Assembly (NCBI GenBank): GCA_000174895.1
Contig: ACOK01000091.1
Span: forward strand, 1-55,704
DNA length: 55,704 nucleotides
Source of the DNA: Ruminococcus flavefaciens FD-1
Lineage (GTDB): Bacteria > Bacillota > Clostridia > Oscillospirales > Ruminococcaceae
Direction: 5' to 3'
The notes beneath the pieces are model-generated. The model had not been told where the DNA came from. It made no database searches and saw only the letters and a list, made by a program, of their open reading frames with translations. The position numbers and the translations under genes were made by a program. Below are positions 1-8,306 of the stretch, in pieces. How positions within the stretch are numbered: the first letter of the stretch is position 1; every line of letters starts with the position of its first letter.

Positions 1-63
1 CCTTTTTCAAAGGGTTTTCCTCAATAGACTCGTGTAAAAACTTCTGTAAGAGTACCGAGGTTA
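1..63. repeat. Family A inverted repeat, right half (truncated by window edge)
   Basis: The sequence ends in CTTCTGTAAGAGTACCGAGG followed by TTA. This is the same end as the complete copies at 41747-41860 and 45385-45497, and the preceding CCTCAATAGACTCGTG also matches them. Only the right part lies in the window. It sits just downstream of the stop of the P-type ATPase gene and could form part of that gene's transcription end. Confidence 0.8.
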
Positions 64-89
64 AGTCAGACGGGATTTCAGATGTTTCG

Positions 90-3029
90 TTATTCTGTTT
101 TATAGCCTTTGATGCTGAGATTTCTTATAGAATTGAGTATCAGCAGCATAGCCGTACCTGAGTCGGCGAAAACTGCGAACCACATACTCGGCAGTCCGAG
201 AAGTCCGAGGACAAGCACAGCCGCCTTTATAATAAGTGCAAATACTATGTTCTGATAAGCGATGCTCTGGGTCTTGTCTGCCAGTTTTTTTGAATTTACA
301 ACTGCCGTAGGTTCGGGATTCATGAACACTGCGTCAGCGGCTTCAAGTGCCAGATGTGAACCCGACTGCATTGCGCCTCCAACGTCAGCGCCTGCAAGTA
401 CAGGTCCGTCGTTTATGCCGTCGCCTATGAACATCACAGGACCGTATACCGAGCGCATATCTTCGATAGCGTGAAGCTTATCCTCGGGGAGGAGTTCGCC
501 CTTGACTATCTCAACGCCTATCTTCTTGCCTGCAATACGGGCATTTTCGTTCTTGTCACCTGTAAGCATAGCGGTATGGATACCCATAGCGTTCAGTTCC
601 TTCATAGCCTCGGCAGCAGTCTTCTTGATAGTGTCAGCGACTACTATACGTCCCTCAGCCTTGCCGTTTACAGCCACGTAAACAACGCTTCCGCCGTCAG
701 CAGGCTGTCCCTTGGGGATAGGAACGTTGTACTCCTGCATCATTTTCTCGTTGCCGCAGAGAACGGTCCTTCCGCTGACTTCGGCTTCGATTCCACGTCC
801 GGGGATCTCCTGTATCTTTTCGGGAGTGCCCAGCTTCAGCTTGTTCTTCTTGCAGTAAGCCACGATGCTTTCGGCTACGGGATGAGTTGAAGCTATCTCA
901 CAGCTTCCGCATATCCTGAGAAGGTGTCTGTTGCTGAGTACGCCGAATGTCTGCACCTGAGTAACGGTGAAAGTACCGTTTGTGAGAGTGCCGGTCTTAT
1001 CGAAAGCAATAGCCTTGACTTTGGCGAGGGCTTCGATGGAGTTGCCTCCTTTGAAGAGTATGCCCAGCTTTGAAGCTGCGCCGATTCCTGAGAAGTATGC
1101 CAGCGGCACACTGAGTACCAGTGCACAGGGGCAGCTGATAACGAGGAATGTCAGTGCGGCGTATATCCACTTGTGCCAGTCGCCTGTGATTATTGACGGG
1201 ATAATGGCTGTCAGCAGTGCAATAGCTATAACTATAGGAGTATATACCTTTGCGAAACGTGTGATGAAGCGGTCTATCTTCGGCTTTGAAGCAGAAGCAT
1301 CCTCTACAGCCTCGGCTATCTTAGCTATCATGGATTCGTCAGCAGAAGCGGTAGTGCGGATTGTTATGCCCTCTGACAGGTTTATGCAGCCCGAGAGTAT
1401 TTTGTCACCTGCACGTACAGTTACGGGGACGGGTTCACCGTTGACAGCAGATGTGTCTATCCTTGACTTGCCCGATTCAACGATGCCGTCAGCGGCGATA
1501 CGCTCGCCGACCTTGATGCGGAGGATGTCGCCCTTCTCTATTTCATCGGCAGGGATGCGGACGAATTCGCCGTCCACAAGCACGTCCGCTTCTTCGACTT
1601 TGAGCTCGGATACGGCTGTAATGGCCTTGCGGCTCTTGTTTACGGCGTAATCCTCGAAAAGCTCACCTATGCGGAAGAAAAGCATAACTCCCACGGCTTC
1701 GGGATATTCGCCAAGTGCAAATGCACCGATGGTAGCGATGGTCATGAGAAGATTTTCGTTGAAGAAGTTCTTTGCCTTGATATTGCGTACTGTGGCCTTC
1801 AGCACGTTGATGCCGAGAAGCAGATACGCAATGATGTATAGCCCGATGGCAACAGGCATGAATCCTACTACCTTGTCGCATATGAGAGCAGCAATGAATG
1901 CCTCAGCGCCGAGGATAAGTCCTGCCAGCGAGATAGGAACGCTGTCGCTTTTCTCCTCAGTTCCCTCTGCAAAATCGGCAAATGGCTCTGAAAAATGCTC
2001 TTCTGCAGGCTGAGGTTCTTCCTTGGCGGAGTGCATTTCTGATTCGGAAACAAGCTCCGATACAAGGTCTGGTTCTTTTTCATGAGCGGCAGGCTTGGGG
2101 ATGAGCTCATCTTCTTCGTGTTCGTGATGGTCATGGGTATGCTCATGCTCGTGCTCATCATGGATGAGTTCATGCTTGCCTACGGGGATCTCATCAGCAG
2201 GAACTGCACGTTTCCTTATCGGGACAGGATCGGCATTGTACATATCTCCGAGAATTTCCTTGTACTCATCGACAATTTCCTGATCCTCGCAGATCTGCTG
2301 TGTAGCTTCATGCTTGCCGTGGTATTCGTGCTCTCCGTGGGAATGAGCGCCGAGAGTTATCTCGAATTCCTCATAGCCGCCGGAGGTTTTTCTGTGTATC
2401 GGCTTGCTGTGGTCGTGTTCATCGTGGTCGTGATGATCGTGCTCATCATGGTCATGATGTTCGTGTCCGCAGTCGCAGTGCTCGCCGTGATCGTGATGGT
2501 CATGATCTTCATGGCTGTGGGTGGGTGGAGCTTCCTCATCGATCTCCTTGATTATCTCCTTTATCCTGCTTCGTCTCTGGGATTCACGGGATGAGTAGGG
2601 AGTTATTTCCACGCCGGGCTCGATGGTATTGGCTGTTCTGTTCATGAGGGTTATCAGCTCTTCGGTAATAACGCCCGTAACTTTCAGCTTTTTCATCGGA
2701 TAGTTCAGTACGGCTGAATCTACGCCGTCAAGCTGACTGATAGCTTCTTCTATCATTGCGCCGCAGTGAGCGCAGTCCAGATTCTTTATCTCGAACTGCT
2801 TTGTTTCTTTTTCGGCTATGGGGACTATCTCCACACCGGGTTCGATGGCGGAAGCTGTCTCGTTCATACGAGAGAGCGTATCATCGGAGATATCACCTAT
2901 AACCTTGATCTTCTTGAGCGGGAAGTTAAGGATGGCCATTTCCACGCCTTCCAGCGTGCTTATGGCCTCTTCTATTTTAGCGCCGCAGTTGGCGCAGTCG
3001 AGGTTCAGAATGGAATAATCCTTTTCCAT
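90..3029 (-). CDS. Heavy-metal P1B-type ATPase (Zn/Cd/Pb class) with His-rich domain
   Basis: This is an ATP-driven metal exporter of the inner membrane, of the ZntA/CadA type. Two N-terminal heavy-metal-associated domains are visible (about residues 1-70 and 78-148), each with a DCxxCG metal site (DCANCG, DCAHCG). A His/Asp/Glu-rich stretch (about 170-345), absent from typical members, follows. The core has the metal-selecting SCPCAL motif (about 633), the phosphorylation motif DKTGTLT (about 676) and the hinge GDGIND (about 870). At 979 residues it is longer than the usual 700-800 because of the duplicated HMA domain and the His-rich linker. The start ATG at 3029 is preceded by a GAAAGGA ribosome binding site. 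A promoter and an ArsR-type operator lie directly upstream. Zn/Cd/Pb specificity is inferred from CPC and the His-rich part; Cu is less likely. Family assignment is firm. Confidence 0.93.
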   Translation of the reverse strand: MEKDYSILNLDCANCGAKIEEAISTLEGVEMAILNFPLKKIKVIGDISDDTLSRMNETASAIEPGVEIVPIAEKETKQFEIKNLDCAHCGAMIEEAISQLDGVDSAVLNYPMKKLKVTGVITEELITLMNRTANTIEPGVEITPYSSRESQRRSRIKEIIKEIDEEAPPTHSHEDHDHHDHGEHCDCGHEHHDHDEHDHHDHDEHDHSKPIHRKTSGGYEEFEITLGAHSHGEHEYHGKHEATQQICEDQEIVDEYKEILGDMYNADPVPIRKRAVPADEIPVGKHELIHDEHEHEHTHDHHEHEEDELIPKPAAHEKEPDLVSELVSESEMHSAKEEPQPAEEHFSEPFADFAEGTEEKSDSVPISLAGLILGAEAFIAALICDKVVGFMPVAIGLYIIAYLLLGINVLKATVRNIKAKNFFNENLLMTIATIGAFALGEYPEAVGVMLFFRIGELFEDYAVNKSRKAITAVSELKVEEADVLVDGEFVRIPADEIEKGDILRIKVGERIAADGIVESGKSRIDTSAVNGEPVPVTVRAGDKILSGCINLSEGITIRTTASADESMIAKIAEAVEDASASKPKIDRFITRFAKVYTPIVIAIALLTAIIPSIITGDWHKWIYAALTFLVISCPCALVLSVPLAYFSGIGAASKLGILFKGGNSIEALAKVKAIAFDKTGTLTNGTFTVTQVQTFGVLSNRHLLRICGSCEIASTHPVAESIVAYCKKNKLKLGTPEKIQEIPGRGIEAEVSGRTVLCGNEKMMQEYNVPIPKGQPADGGSVVYVAVNGKAEGRIVVADTIKKTAAEAMKELNAMGIHTAMLTGDKNENARIAGKKIGVEIVKGELLPEDKLHAIEDMRSVYGPVMFIGDGINDGPVLAGADVGGAMQSGSHLALEAADAVFMNPEPTAVVNSKKLADKTQSIAYQNIVFALIIKAAVLVLGLLGLPSMWFAVFADSGTAMLLILNSIRNLSIKGYKTE

Positions 3030-3047
3030 AGGTCACTGTCCTTTCAA

Positions 3048-3067
3048 ATATGAATGATCGTTCATAT
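3048..3067 (-). promoter_or_regulatory. ArsR/SmtB-family metal-sensor operator
   Basis: The near-perfect palindrome ATATGAATGATCGTTCATAT contains the core TGAA-N6-TTCA, the known half-site arrangement of SmtB/CzrA-type repressor sites. It lies between the -10 box and the ribosome binding site of the metal ATPase, so a bound repressor would block transcription. No arsR-type gene is in the window, so the repressor would have to be encoded elsewhere. Confidence 0.75.
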
Positions 3068-3071
3068 GTTT

Positions 3072-3100
3072 ACTATACCATATATATAAGAGAATGTCAA
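3072..3100 (-). promoter_or_regulatory. Promoter of the metal ATPase gene
   Basis: On the minus strand TTGACA (3095-3100) and TATAGT (3072-3077) are separated by exactly 17 bp. This is a near-consensus sigma-A promoter, directly followed by the palindromic operator. Confidence 0.8.
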
Positions 3101-3118
3101 TAGTTCAGCAGTATTTTC

Positions 3119-3147
3119 TTGCATTTCAACAATAGAAATGGTATAAT
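3119..3147 (+). promoter_or_regulatory. Probable promoter of the sigma factor operon
   Basis: TTGCAT (3119-3124) and TATAAT (3142-3147) are 17 bp apart and face the sigma gene that starts at 3346. This would give a leader of about 190 nt. No riboswitch class was recognised in that leader (3150-3345), which is AT-rich with a T-run near 3230-3255. The whole gap 3030-3345 is thus a divergent regulatory region. Confidence 0.55.
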
Positions 3148-3345
3148 CGGATGTGAAGTTTTATGTGCATGATGCTACTGAAAATAATGTGGTATAAGCA
3201 TGGTTATCACATACTAACAAAAATGCAGAAATTTTTTTATTTTTTTCGTCTTTTTCGGTCCGTGGAATCACTTATTTGTGAAAGCTTTCATAAACAGATC
3301 AGAAACCTGTTGATATAAGACGGGTTTTAAGAAAGGAGTGATACC

Positions 3346-3936
3346 ATGACTGTCGAGCCAAATTATCTGAGCGGAGGTGACGCACCTATCTTAGCTTCAT
3401 TCAAACCACAGGAAATAACAGCCTCAGAAGGGGACAGCGTGAACGAGCTTATCATGAAATGCTCGGATTCAAAGGAATGCCTTGAAAAGCTGTACCTTAT
3501 GTTCAAAGGCAGCGTTTTTGCAATTGCTTTCGGTATAACATCGGACTATCATCTGTCAGAGGACTGCGTCACAGAGACCTTTGTCCGTCTTGCACAGGTC
3601 AGAAAATTCTCCGCAAAGAAGGGCGATGGAAAGGGTTTCATTCTTACAATAGCCCGCAACGTTGCATTGGAGTTTCGCCGGCGCTACAGGAGGGAGACTG
3701 AATCAGACCCCATCATTCAAAGCTACGGCGAGGCTGAAAAAACTGTCGAGGACAGTATTTACATAAACCAGCTGCTGAAGTTTCTGAATGACAAGCAGAG
3801 ACAGACAGTAGTGCTGAAATGCTGTGCAGAGCTTACTTTCAGGGAGATAGCACGTATAATGAAGTGTCCCGAAACAACCGTCAAATCAAGGTATAAAAAA
3901 GCAATATCCATCTTAAAAGAAAAGGCAGGTGAATAA
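3346..3936 (+). CDS. RNA polymerase sigma factor, sigma-70/ECF type
   Basis: An alternative sigma factor of 196 residues. Region 2 is visible around residues 65-125 (LSEDCVTETFVRLAQ, then GFILTIARNVALEFRRRYRRE, the usual -10 recognition helix neighbourhood). Region 4 is at about 148-193, with an HTH (LTFREIARIMKCPETTVKSR) for -35 recognition. An N-terminal extension of about 45 residues precedes region 2. The ATG at 3346 follows AAGGAGTG. It ends 2 bp before the next gene, a predicted membrane protein with a short cytoplasmic N-terminus, which is the standard sigma/anti-sigma order. The signal it answers to cannot be read from the sequence. Confidence 0.85.
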   Translation: MTVEPNYLSGGDAPILASFKPQEITASEGDSVNELIMKCSDSKECLEKLYLMFKGSVFAIAFGITSDYHLSEDCVTETFVRLAQVRKFSAKKGDGKGFILTIARNVALEFRRRYRRETESDPIIQSYGEAEKTVEDSIYINQLLKFLNDKQRQTVVLKCCAELTFREIARIMKCPETTVKSRYKKAISILKEKAGE

Positions 3937-3938
3937 CG

Positions 3939-5492
3939 ATGACAGATAAAGATCTTGAAAAGGATCAGGAGTTTGAGAAAATGCTGAAAGATAAAATGGA
4001 GGAGCTTTCCGACTCCGTTGATTGCTTCGGCAAAATATCCGAAAGAGTTTTCTGCGAGGAAGATGCGGATTATTCCGACAGCGAGTTCGTCGTTACTGAC
4101 CTTGAAAATGTTACGGGCAGACGGCGGATATCTCCGCTGATAAAGATAGCTGCGGCAGGTCTTGCTGCGGTATTTGCAGTCAGCGTGATCCCGAGAACAG
4201 CATTTTTCCGCAATTTCATGTGCAATATCAGCACAAACAGCAACAGTGCATTCAATACAGCCGCATCAACTGTGCTTGACAATACAACTGATGACAGCGG
4301 CATGGAATTTCATGTTTACGATGTCAGCCTTGATGAGTACATCAGCAAGGATGTAATGGTAACTCCGCTTTACAGCTGTCCGTTTGAGGATATCGGACGA
4401 GACAACGTGAGAGTGCGTGTGTTCGTCAGAACATACAACGATGTAGCTACAAATCAGATGTATGCCGTAGAATACAGCGGAGAATACAAATCAGCAAACT
4501 TCATAGCAGTTGCTGACACAGGCATAGAGTTTACCGATGAACAGCTGGCAGAAGCATATGAAGGCGTTGAGCAGATAAAGGATACAGCTATCGAGTTTGA
4601 TCTTTACAAATACTGCGATACTATGTCGTTTACGCATTACAGCATATTCAGCTCAGGCGATGGTATCTATCCGCTGTCTTCATCATTCATCTTCTACGAA
4701 AACGGTGATGATATGATGTATGAAACATTCCATGATATCATCAGAGAAGGCGGTTATCAGCCGTATGATGTCAGCCCGTCTGATGTGCGCTGGAAAAAAT
4801 CGATCTACTCCGATGGTACTTCTGCGCTTCCTTCGTCAAGAGGCACAGAGTACAAGAAGGTGACAGATGTGGTCGGAGAAGAACCGATCGACCAGCTTAA
4901 TTCCTTCCTTACCTTTTCCCCTTATATCAATAAAGAGATCGTGTCGGAATACACTTCTGTCCACTATGTCGAGGGTTCGTATTTCAAATTTGATGTTCCC
5001 GTGGACTATGCAGATCTTCAGACGCTTACTATAAGTCTTTACGGTAAGCATTCGATGTATTATGATGTTTCGAGCCAGAGTGATCCTAAGCTTCATGTAA
5101 ACAGCGATGATGAATCGCTTGTGACTGAAATAAGCAGAGATGAAGCTGCAAAAACAGGCGGTGTATACTATGTGGATTTCGGAAACCTTTACATCACAGA
5201 AGCCGACGATGTGTCTATGAGGATCAGTGAAGAAACAAATAGAATTCTTGAAGAAGAGGGAATATCAGGAGCCGTAAGCGAAAAAGAAGATGCTGAAATA
5301 CAGAAACGTATTCAGGAAGAACTTGACAAGGCAGTAGATGCTGAAAAAAGGCGAAAAGAAGCCGAGGAGTCAGCTGAGAAAGCTTATAAGGTATATCAGC
5401 AGAATGAAGAAGCGATTCAGCAGACCGAGGTCGAGATCAGCATTGATGATCCTGACGGAAGCGGCGTGGTAATAATACAGAAGACAACATAA
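3939..5492 (+). CDS. Membrane-anchored protein, putative anti-sigma partner
   Basis: I do not recognise a named family. The 517 residues begin with an acidic cytoplasmic part (1-66), then a single membrane segment (about 67-86, ISPLIKIAAAGLAAVFAVSVI), then a large extracellular region rich in Tyr/Asp. The last 60-70 residues (about 430-500) are highly charged, with a Glu/Lys/Gln-rich run that should form a coiled coil. No HxxxCxxC zinc anti-sigma motif is present. The position 2 bp after an ECF sigma gene suggests it holds the sigma factor at the membrane. That is inference from context only. A similar topology occurs in the protein at 52826-55117, which also follows an ECF sigma gene. Confidence 0.6.
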   Translation: MTDKDLEKDQEFEKMLKDKMEELSDSVDCFGKISERVFCEEDADYSDSEFVVTDLENVTGRRRISPLIKIAAAGLAAVFAVSVIPRTAFFRNFMCNISTNSNSAFNTAASTVLDNTTDDSGMEFHVYDVSLDEYISKDVMVTPLYSCPFEDIGRDNVRVRVFVRTYNDVATNQMYAVEYSGEYKSANFIAVADTGIEFTDEQLAEAYEGVEQIKDTAIEFDLYKYCDTMSFTHYSIFSSGDGIYPLSSSFIFYENGDDMMYETFHDIIREGGYQPYDVSPSDVRWKKSIYSDGTSALPSSRGTEYKKVTDVVGEEPIDQLNSFLTFSPYINKEIVSEYTSVHYVEGSYFKFDVPVDYADLQTLTISLYGKHSMYYDVSSQSDPKLHVNSDDESLVTEISRDEAAKTGGVYYVDFGNLYITEADDVSMRISEETNRILEEEGISGAVSEKEDAEIQKRIQEELDKAVDAEKRRKEAEESAEKAYKVYQQNEEAIQQTEVEISIDDPDGSGVVIIQKTT

Positions 5493-5535
5493 AAATAAGA
5501 ACTTGCAAAAGAAAGTCAACATACAAATCTTGTAT

Positions 5536-5579
5536 CGGAGGAAAGCATTTCGTATGAAAGGCTTTCCTCCGGTTTTTTT
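5536..5579 (+). terminator. Rho-independent terminator
   Basis: A perfect 11-bp stem, CGGAGGAAAGC (5536-5546) pairing with GCTTTCCTCCG (5561-5571), is followed by seven T. It closes the sigma/anti-sigma operon. Confidence 0.92.
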
Positions 5580-5640
5580 GGATACGGTTTTAGTTTGTGA
5601 CGGCGGCATTATTTTTGGAAAATCAATTATTGCAATGACC

Positions 5641-6072
5641 ACCGCAAATTATGCAAAGGGGAAACCAAAGGAAGGGGGCACATTAAAAGTGTAACCAAAG
5701 AGGAACACCTCTTGGAGAAAGGGGAGAGGGGACCAATAAAACCCAAACAAAAGTCGGCATTCCCCTCTCCCCCTCCTCCAGTCGGTTTTCCTCTCTGGAC
5801 TCTCTTTTCCCTCAACCTCCACCTCCTCACCCTTTGCCTCCTTTTACTTTTTTCATATGGCTTAACTGACACAATTGTAGAACGGCAGTTGAGTATGGGC
5901 GAACGCTCAAGCATTTAAGCCTGACCATTAAAAGCAAAAGTCGGCAAAGAGGGGGAAAGATAAGGAAGGGGAGTGCAGAGGGGAAAACTAAGGAAGGGGG
6001 AGAAATGCCGACTTTTACTGCGGTTTTCTTTTTCTCCCCCTTCCTTTGGTTTCCCCTTTGCATAAATTGCGG
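5641..6072. repeat. Strand-skewed element with terminal inverted repeats (MITE-like)
   Basis: The left end (5641-5678) and right end (6036-6072) are inverted copies of each other over about 37 bp with few mismatches, sharing GCAAAGGGGAAACCAAAGGA. Inside, a second inverted pair AAAAGTCGGCATT (from about 5749) and AATGCCGACTTTT (from about 6004) is nested, and AAAAGTCGGC recurs near 5938. The strand alternates between purine blocks (GGGGAAA, GGAAGGGGG) and pyrimidine blocks (CCCCTCTCCCCCTCC). No convincing gene lies here; open frames are low-complexity. It may be a non-autonomous mobile element or an extended folded RNA. This accounts for most of the 680-bp gap. Confidence 0.6.
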
Positions 6073-6135
6073 CGGCTACAGTAAAATTCTACAAAAAAGC
6101 AAATGCCATTTCCGTGGCACCGGCTCAGAAGCTTA

Positions 6136-6164
6136 TTGATTGACAGCAGTTTTTATGGTATAAT
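6136..6164 (+). promoter_or_regulatory. Promoter of sfsA operon
   Basis: TTGATT (6136-6141), 17-bp spacer, TATAAT (6159-6164). Transcription would start near 6171, only a few bases before the GTG at 6173, so the message would be nearly leaderless or start at TTG 6182. Confidence 0.65.
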
Positions 6165-6172
6165 CATTATGG

Positions 6173-6880
6173 GTGATAGCATTGAAATACAGAAAAATTG
6201 TCGGCGGTACTTTCATTTCACGGCCTAACCGCTTCATCGCTAAAGTGCTGGTTAATGGCTGTGAGGAGAACGTTCACGTTAAAAATACAGGGCGCTGCAA
6301 GGAACTCCTTGTGAATGGAGCAGAAGTCTGGCTCGAAGTTTCGGACAATCCTGCAAGAAAAACAAAATATGACCTTGTTTCTGTGAAAAAACAGCGTGAG
6401 GGACTTCCGCCCCTTATGATAAAAATGGATTCGCAAATGCCTAACGCCGCTGTTGAGGAGTGGCTGAAAAGCGGAAATATTTTCAGTAAGGGCGCAGTTA
6501 TCGAGCGTGAAAAGACCTACGGTGAGTCACGTTTCGATTTCCGCATAACCGAGGGCGAAAAGGTCACATATCTGGAAGTCAAGGGCGTTACCCTCGAAAA
6601 CGGCGGTATTGCGTACTTCCCCGACGCTCCCACGGAAAGAGGCGTGAAGCATCTCACTGAACTTGTGAAATGCAGGAAAGACGGTTTCGGCGCTTATCTG
6701 GTGTTTGTGATACAGATGAAAGGGATAAGCGAATTCCGCCCCAATGACGCTACACATAAGGCTTTCGGCGATGCTTTGCGGAATGCCGTAGCGCAGGGAG
6801 TGAAGTGCATGGCTGTGGACTGCGTTGTCACCGCTGATTCAATGACTATCGACAAAGAAATACCAATAGTAACGGAGTGA
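6173..6880 (+). CDS. sfsA: SfsA family DNA/RNA nuclease (sugar fermentation stimulation protein)
   Basis: 235 residues, the usual family length. The N-terminal part shows the OB-like start with FISRPNRFIAKV and HVKNTGRCKELLVNGAEVWLE. The C-terminal nuclease-like part has ESRFDF, TYLEVKGVTL and FPDAPTERGVKHLTEL, which are hallmark SfsA sequences. The family was first linked to maltose metabolism in E. coli and later shown to bind and cut nucleic acid; the physiological role is unsettled. The start is uncertain. GTG at 6173 has no ribosome binding site because the promoter is so close, whereas TTG at 6182 is preceded by GGTGAT. The gene is followed after 4 bp by the HD hydrolase gene, so the two are co-transcribed. 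Confidence 0.9.
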   Translation: MIALKYRKIVGGTFISRPNRFIAKVLVNGCEENVHVKNTGRCKELLVNGAEVWLEVSDNPARKTKYDLVSVKKQREGLPPLMIKMDSQMPNAAVEEWLKSGNIFSKGAVIEREKTYGESRFDFRITEGEKVTYLEVKGVTLENGGIAYFPDAPTERGVKHLTELVKCRKDGFGAYLVFVIQMKGISEFRPNDATHKAFGDALRNAVAQGVKCMAVDCVVTADSMTIDKEIPIVTE

Positions 6881-6884
6881 TGAA

Positions 6885-8306
6885 ATGAACTGGGATAAAC
6901 TGCTGTGCGAAAAGAGAAAACGAGGCTTTACCACATCGTCGGTAAGCTCTGATATAAGGAACGAATTTCAGCGTGACTACCATCGTATAATCGGCAGCGC
7001 TTCATTCAGGCGCTTGCAGGACAAGACACAGGTCTTTCCGCTGAAAAGAGGAGATTTCGTCCGCACAAGACTCACTCATTCCCTTGAGGTTTCCTCCTTT
7101 GCAAAGTCGCTGGGACAGATGATATTCAGCTATATCCGTGAAAACGGCATCGATGACATAGACGAAGCCAAGACAGGGAAGATTTGCAGTATCCTTGAAT
7201 GTGCGGGGCTTATCCACGATATCGGCAATCCGCCTTTCGGCCATTTCGGCGAGGACTTCATCCGTGACTGGTTCAGGAAAAATCTGCCGCTAATGGAGTT
7301 CAGAGGGCAGAAACTGGACAAGGTGCTGTCCGAGCAGATGCTGGGCGACCTCTACAACTTCGAGGGCAATGCGCAGGCGCTGAGATTGCTGTCAAAGCTT
7401 CATTTCCTCGTGGACGAAAACGGCATGAATCTTACCTATCCGCTGCTGAATACTATTATAAAGTACCCTGTTTCCTCTCTGGGAATTGACAAGAAAAGCG
7501 GAAATATCAAGGATAAGAAGATGGGATATTACTATGCGGATAAGGATATATTCGAGGATATTACAACGAGTACAGGCACAGGGGGATGCCGTCATCCTCT
7601 GGCTTTCATCCTTGAAGCCGCAGATGATATCGCCTACAAGACCGCAGATACCGAAGATGCTGTGAAAAAAGGCTTCATCAGCTATGACAGGCTTCTCGGT
7701 GAACTGAAAGAGAATTACATCCATAACTGCGCTGACGATGGCGAGAGAGCCGAATTTGAAAAAGCTGTCGGAAAGCTTGAAGATTATTACAGCAAGGCTG
7801 TGGATAACGGCATATCTTCTCCCGGGCAGAATGCGGTACAGCGCTGGGTGATATATCTGCAAGGCGTACTGCTCAGATGTGCTGCTTACGGTTTCACGAA
7901 GAATTACTCTGATATCATGGACGGCACGTTCAGAAAAGAGCTTCTTGCTGTCTCTTACGGAAACGCTCTTGCCTTTGCGCTGAGCGATATGGCGGTCAGG
8001 TATGTTTTTCGCTCAAAGGAGATATTCAAGCTTGAAATAGCCGCAGGCAGGATATACGATTTCCTCCTGAGCAATCTGGTAAGGGCGGCAGTGGTTTACG
8101 ATACGGACATTCCCGCTTCTGCCGTTGATCAGAAAATAATGGCTCTTGTGTCGGAGAATTACATCCGTGCATATAAGACATTCTCGGCGGACAAGCCCGA
8201 AGAAGAAAAGCTGTACCTGAGACTTCTTCTCGTTACGGACTATATCTGCGGCATGACAGACAGTTATGCGAAAAAATTGTATCAGGAGCTGAGCGGTGTT
8301 GACTAA
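6885..8306 (+). CDS. dgt: Deoxyguanosinetriphosphate triphosphohydrolase-like HD protein
   Basis: 473 residues. HD-superfamily metal-dependent phosphohydrolase that splits dNTPs (classically dGTP) to the nucleoside and triphosphate. Metal ligands are visible as H65 (RLTHSLEVSS) and the H111-D112 pair (IHDIGNPPFGHFGE), with a later Asp in EAADDIAYKTAD (about 246). The N-terminus FRRLQDKTQVFPL is typical of dGTPases. The gene starts 4 bp after sfsA and overlaps the downstream channel gene by 11 bp, so sfsA, dgt and the channel form one unit. Substrate preference within the family cannot be read from sequence. Confidence 0.9.
   Translation: MNWDKLLCEKRKRGFTTSSVSSDIRNEFQRDYHRIIGSASFRRLQDKTQVFPLKRGDFVRTRLTHSLEVSSFAKSLGQMIFSYIRENGIDDIDEAKTGKICSILECAGLIHDIGNPPFGHFGEDFIRDWFRKNLPLMEFRGQKLDKVLSEQMLGDLYNFEGNAQALRLLSKLHFLVDENGMNLTYPLLNTIIKYPVSSLGIDKKSGNIKDKKMGYYYADKDIFEDITTSTGTGGCRHPLAFILEAADDIAYKTADTEDAVKKGFISYDRLLGELKENYIHNCADDGERAEFEKAVGKLEDYYSKAVDNGISSPGQNAVQRWVIYLQGVLLRCAAYGFTKNYSDIMDGTFRKELLAVSYGNALAFALSDMAVRYVFRSKEIFKLEIAAGRIYDFLLSNLVRAAVVYDTDIPASAVDQKIMALVSENYIRAYKTFSADKPEEEKLYLRLLLVTDYICGMTDSYAKKLYQELSGVD

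Noticed and set aside
2082..2594. Open plus-strand frame opposite the His-rich part of the metal ATPase
   Set aside because: It is the antisense image of repeated His/Asp codons; the protein is Val/Met-rich low complexity, with no ribosome binding site.
5712..6063. Small open frames inside the skewed 5641-6072 element
   Set aside because: Composition follows the purine/pyrimidine blocks; no ribosome binding site and no recognisable protein.
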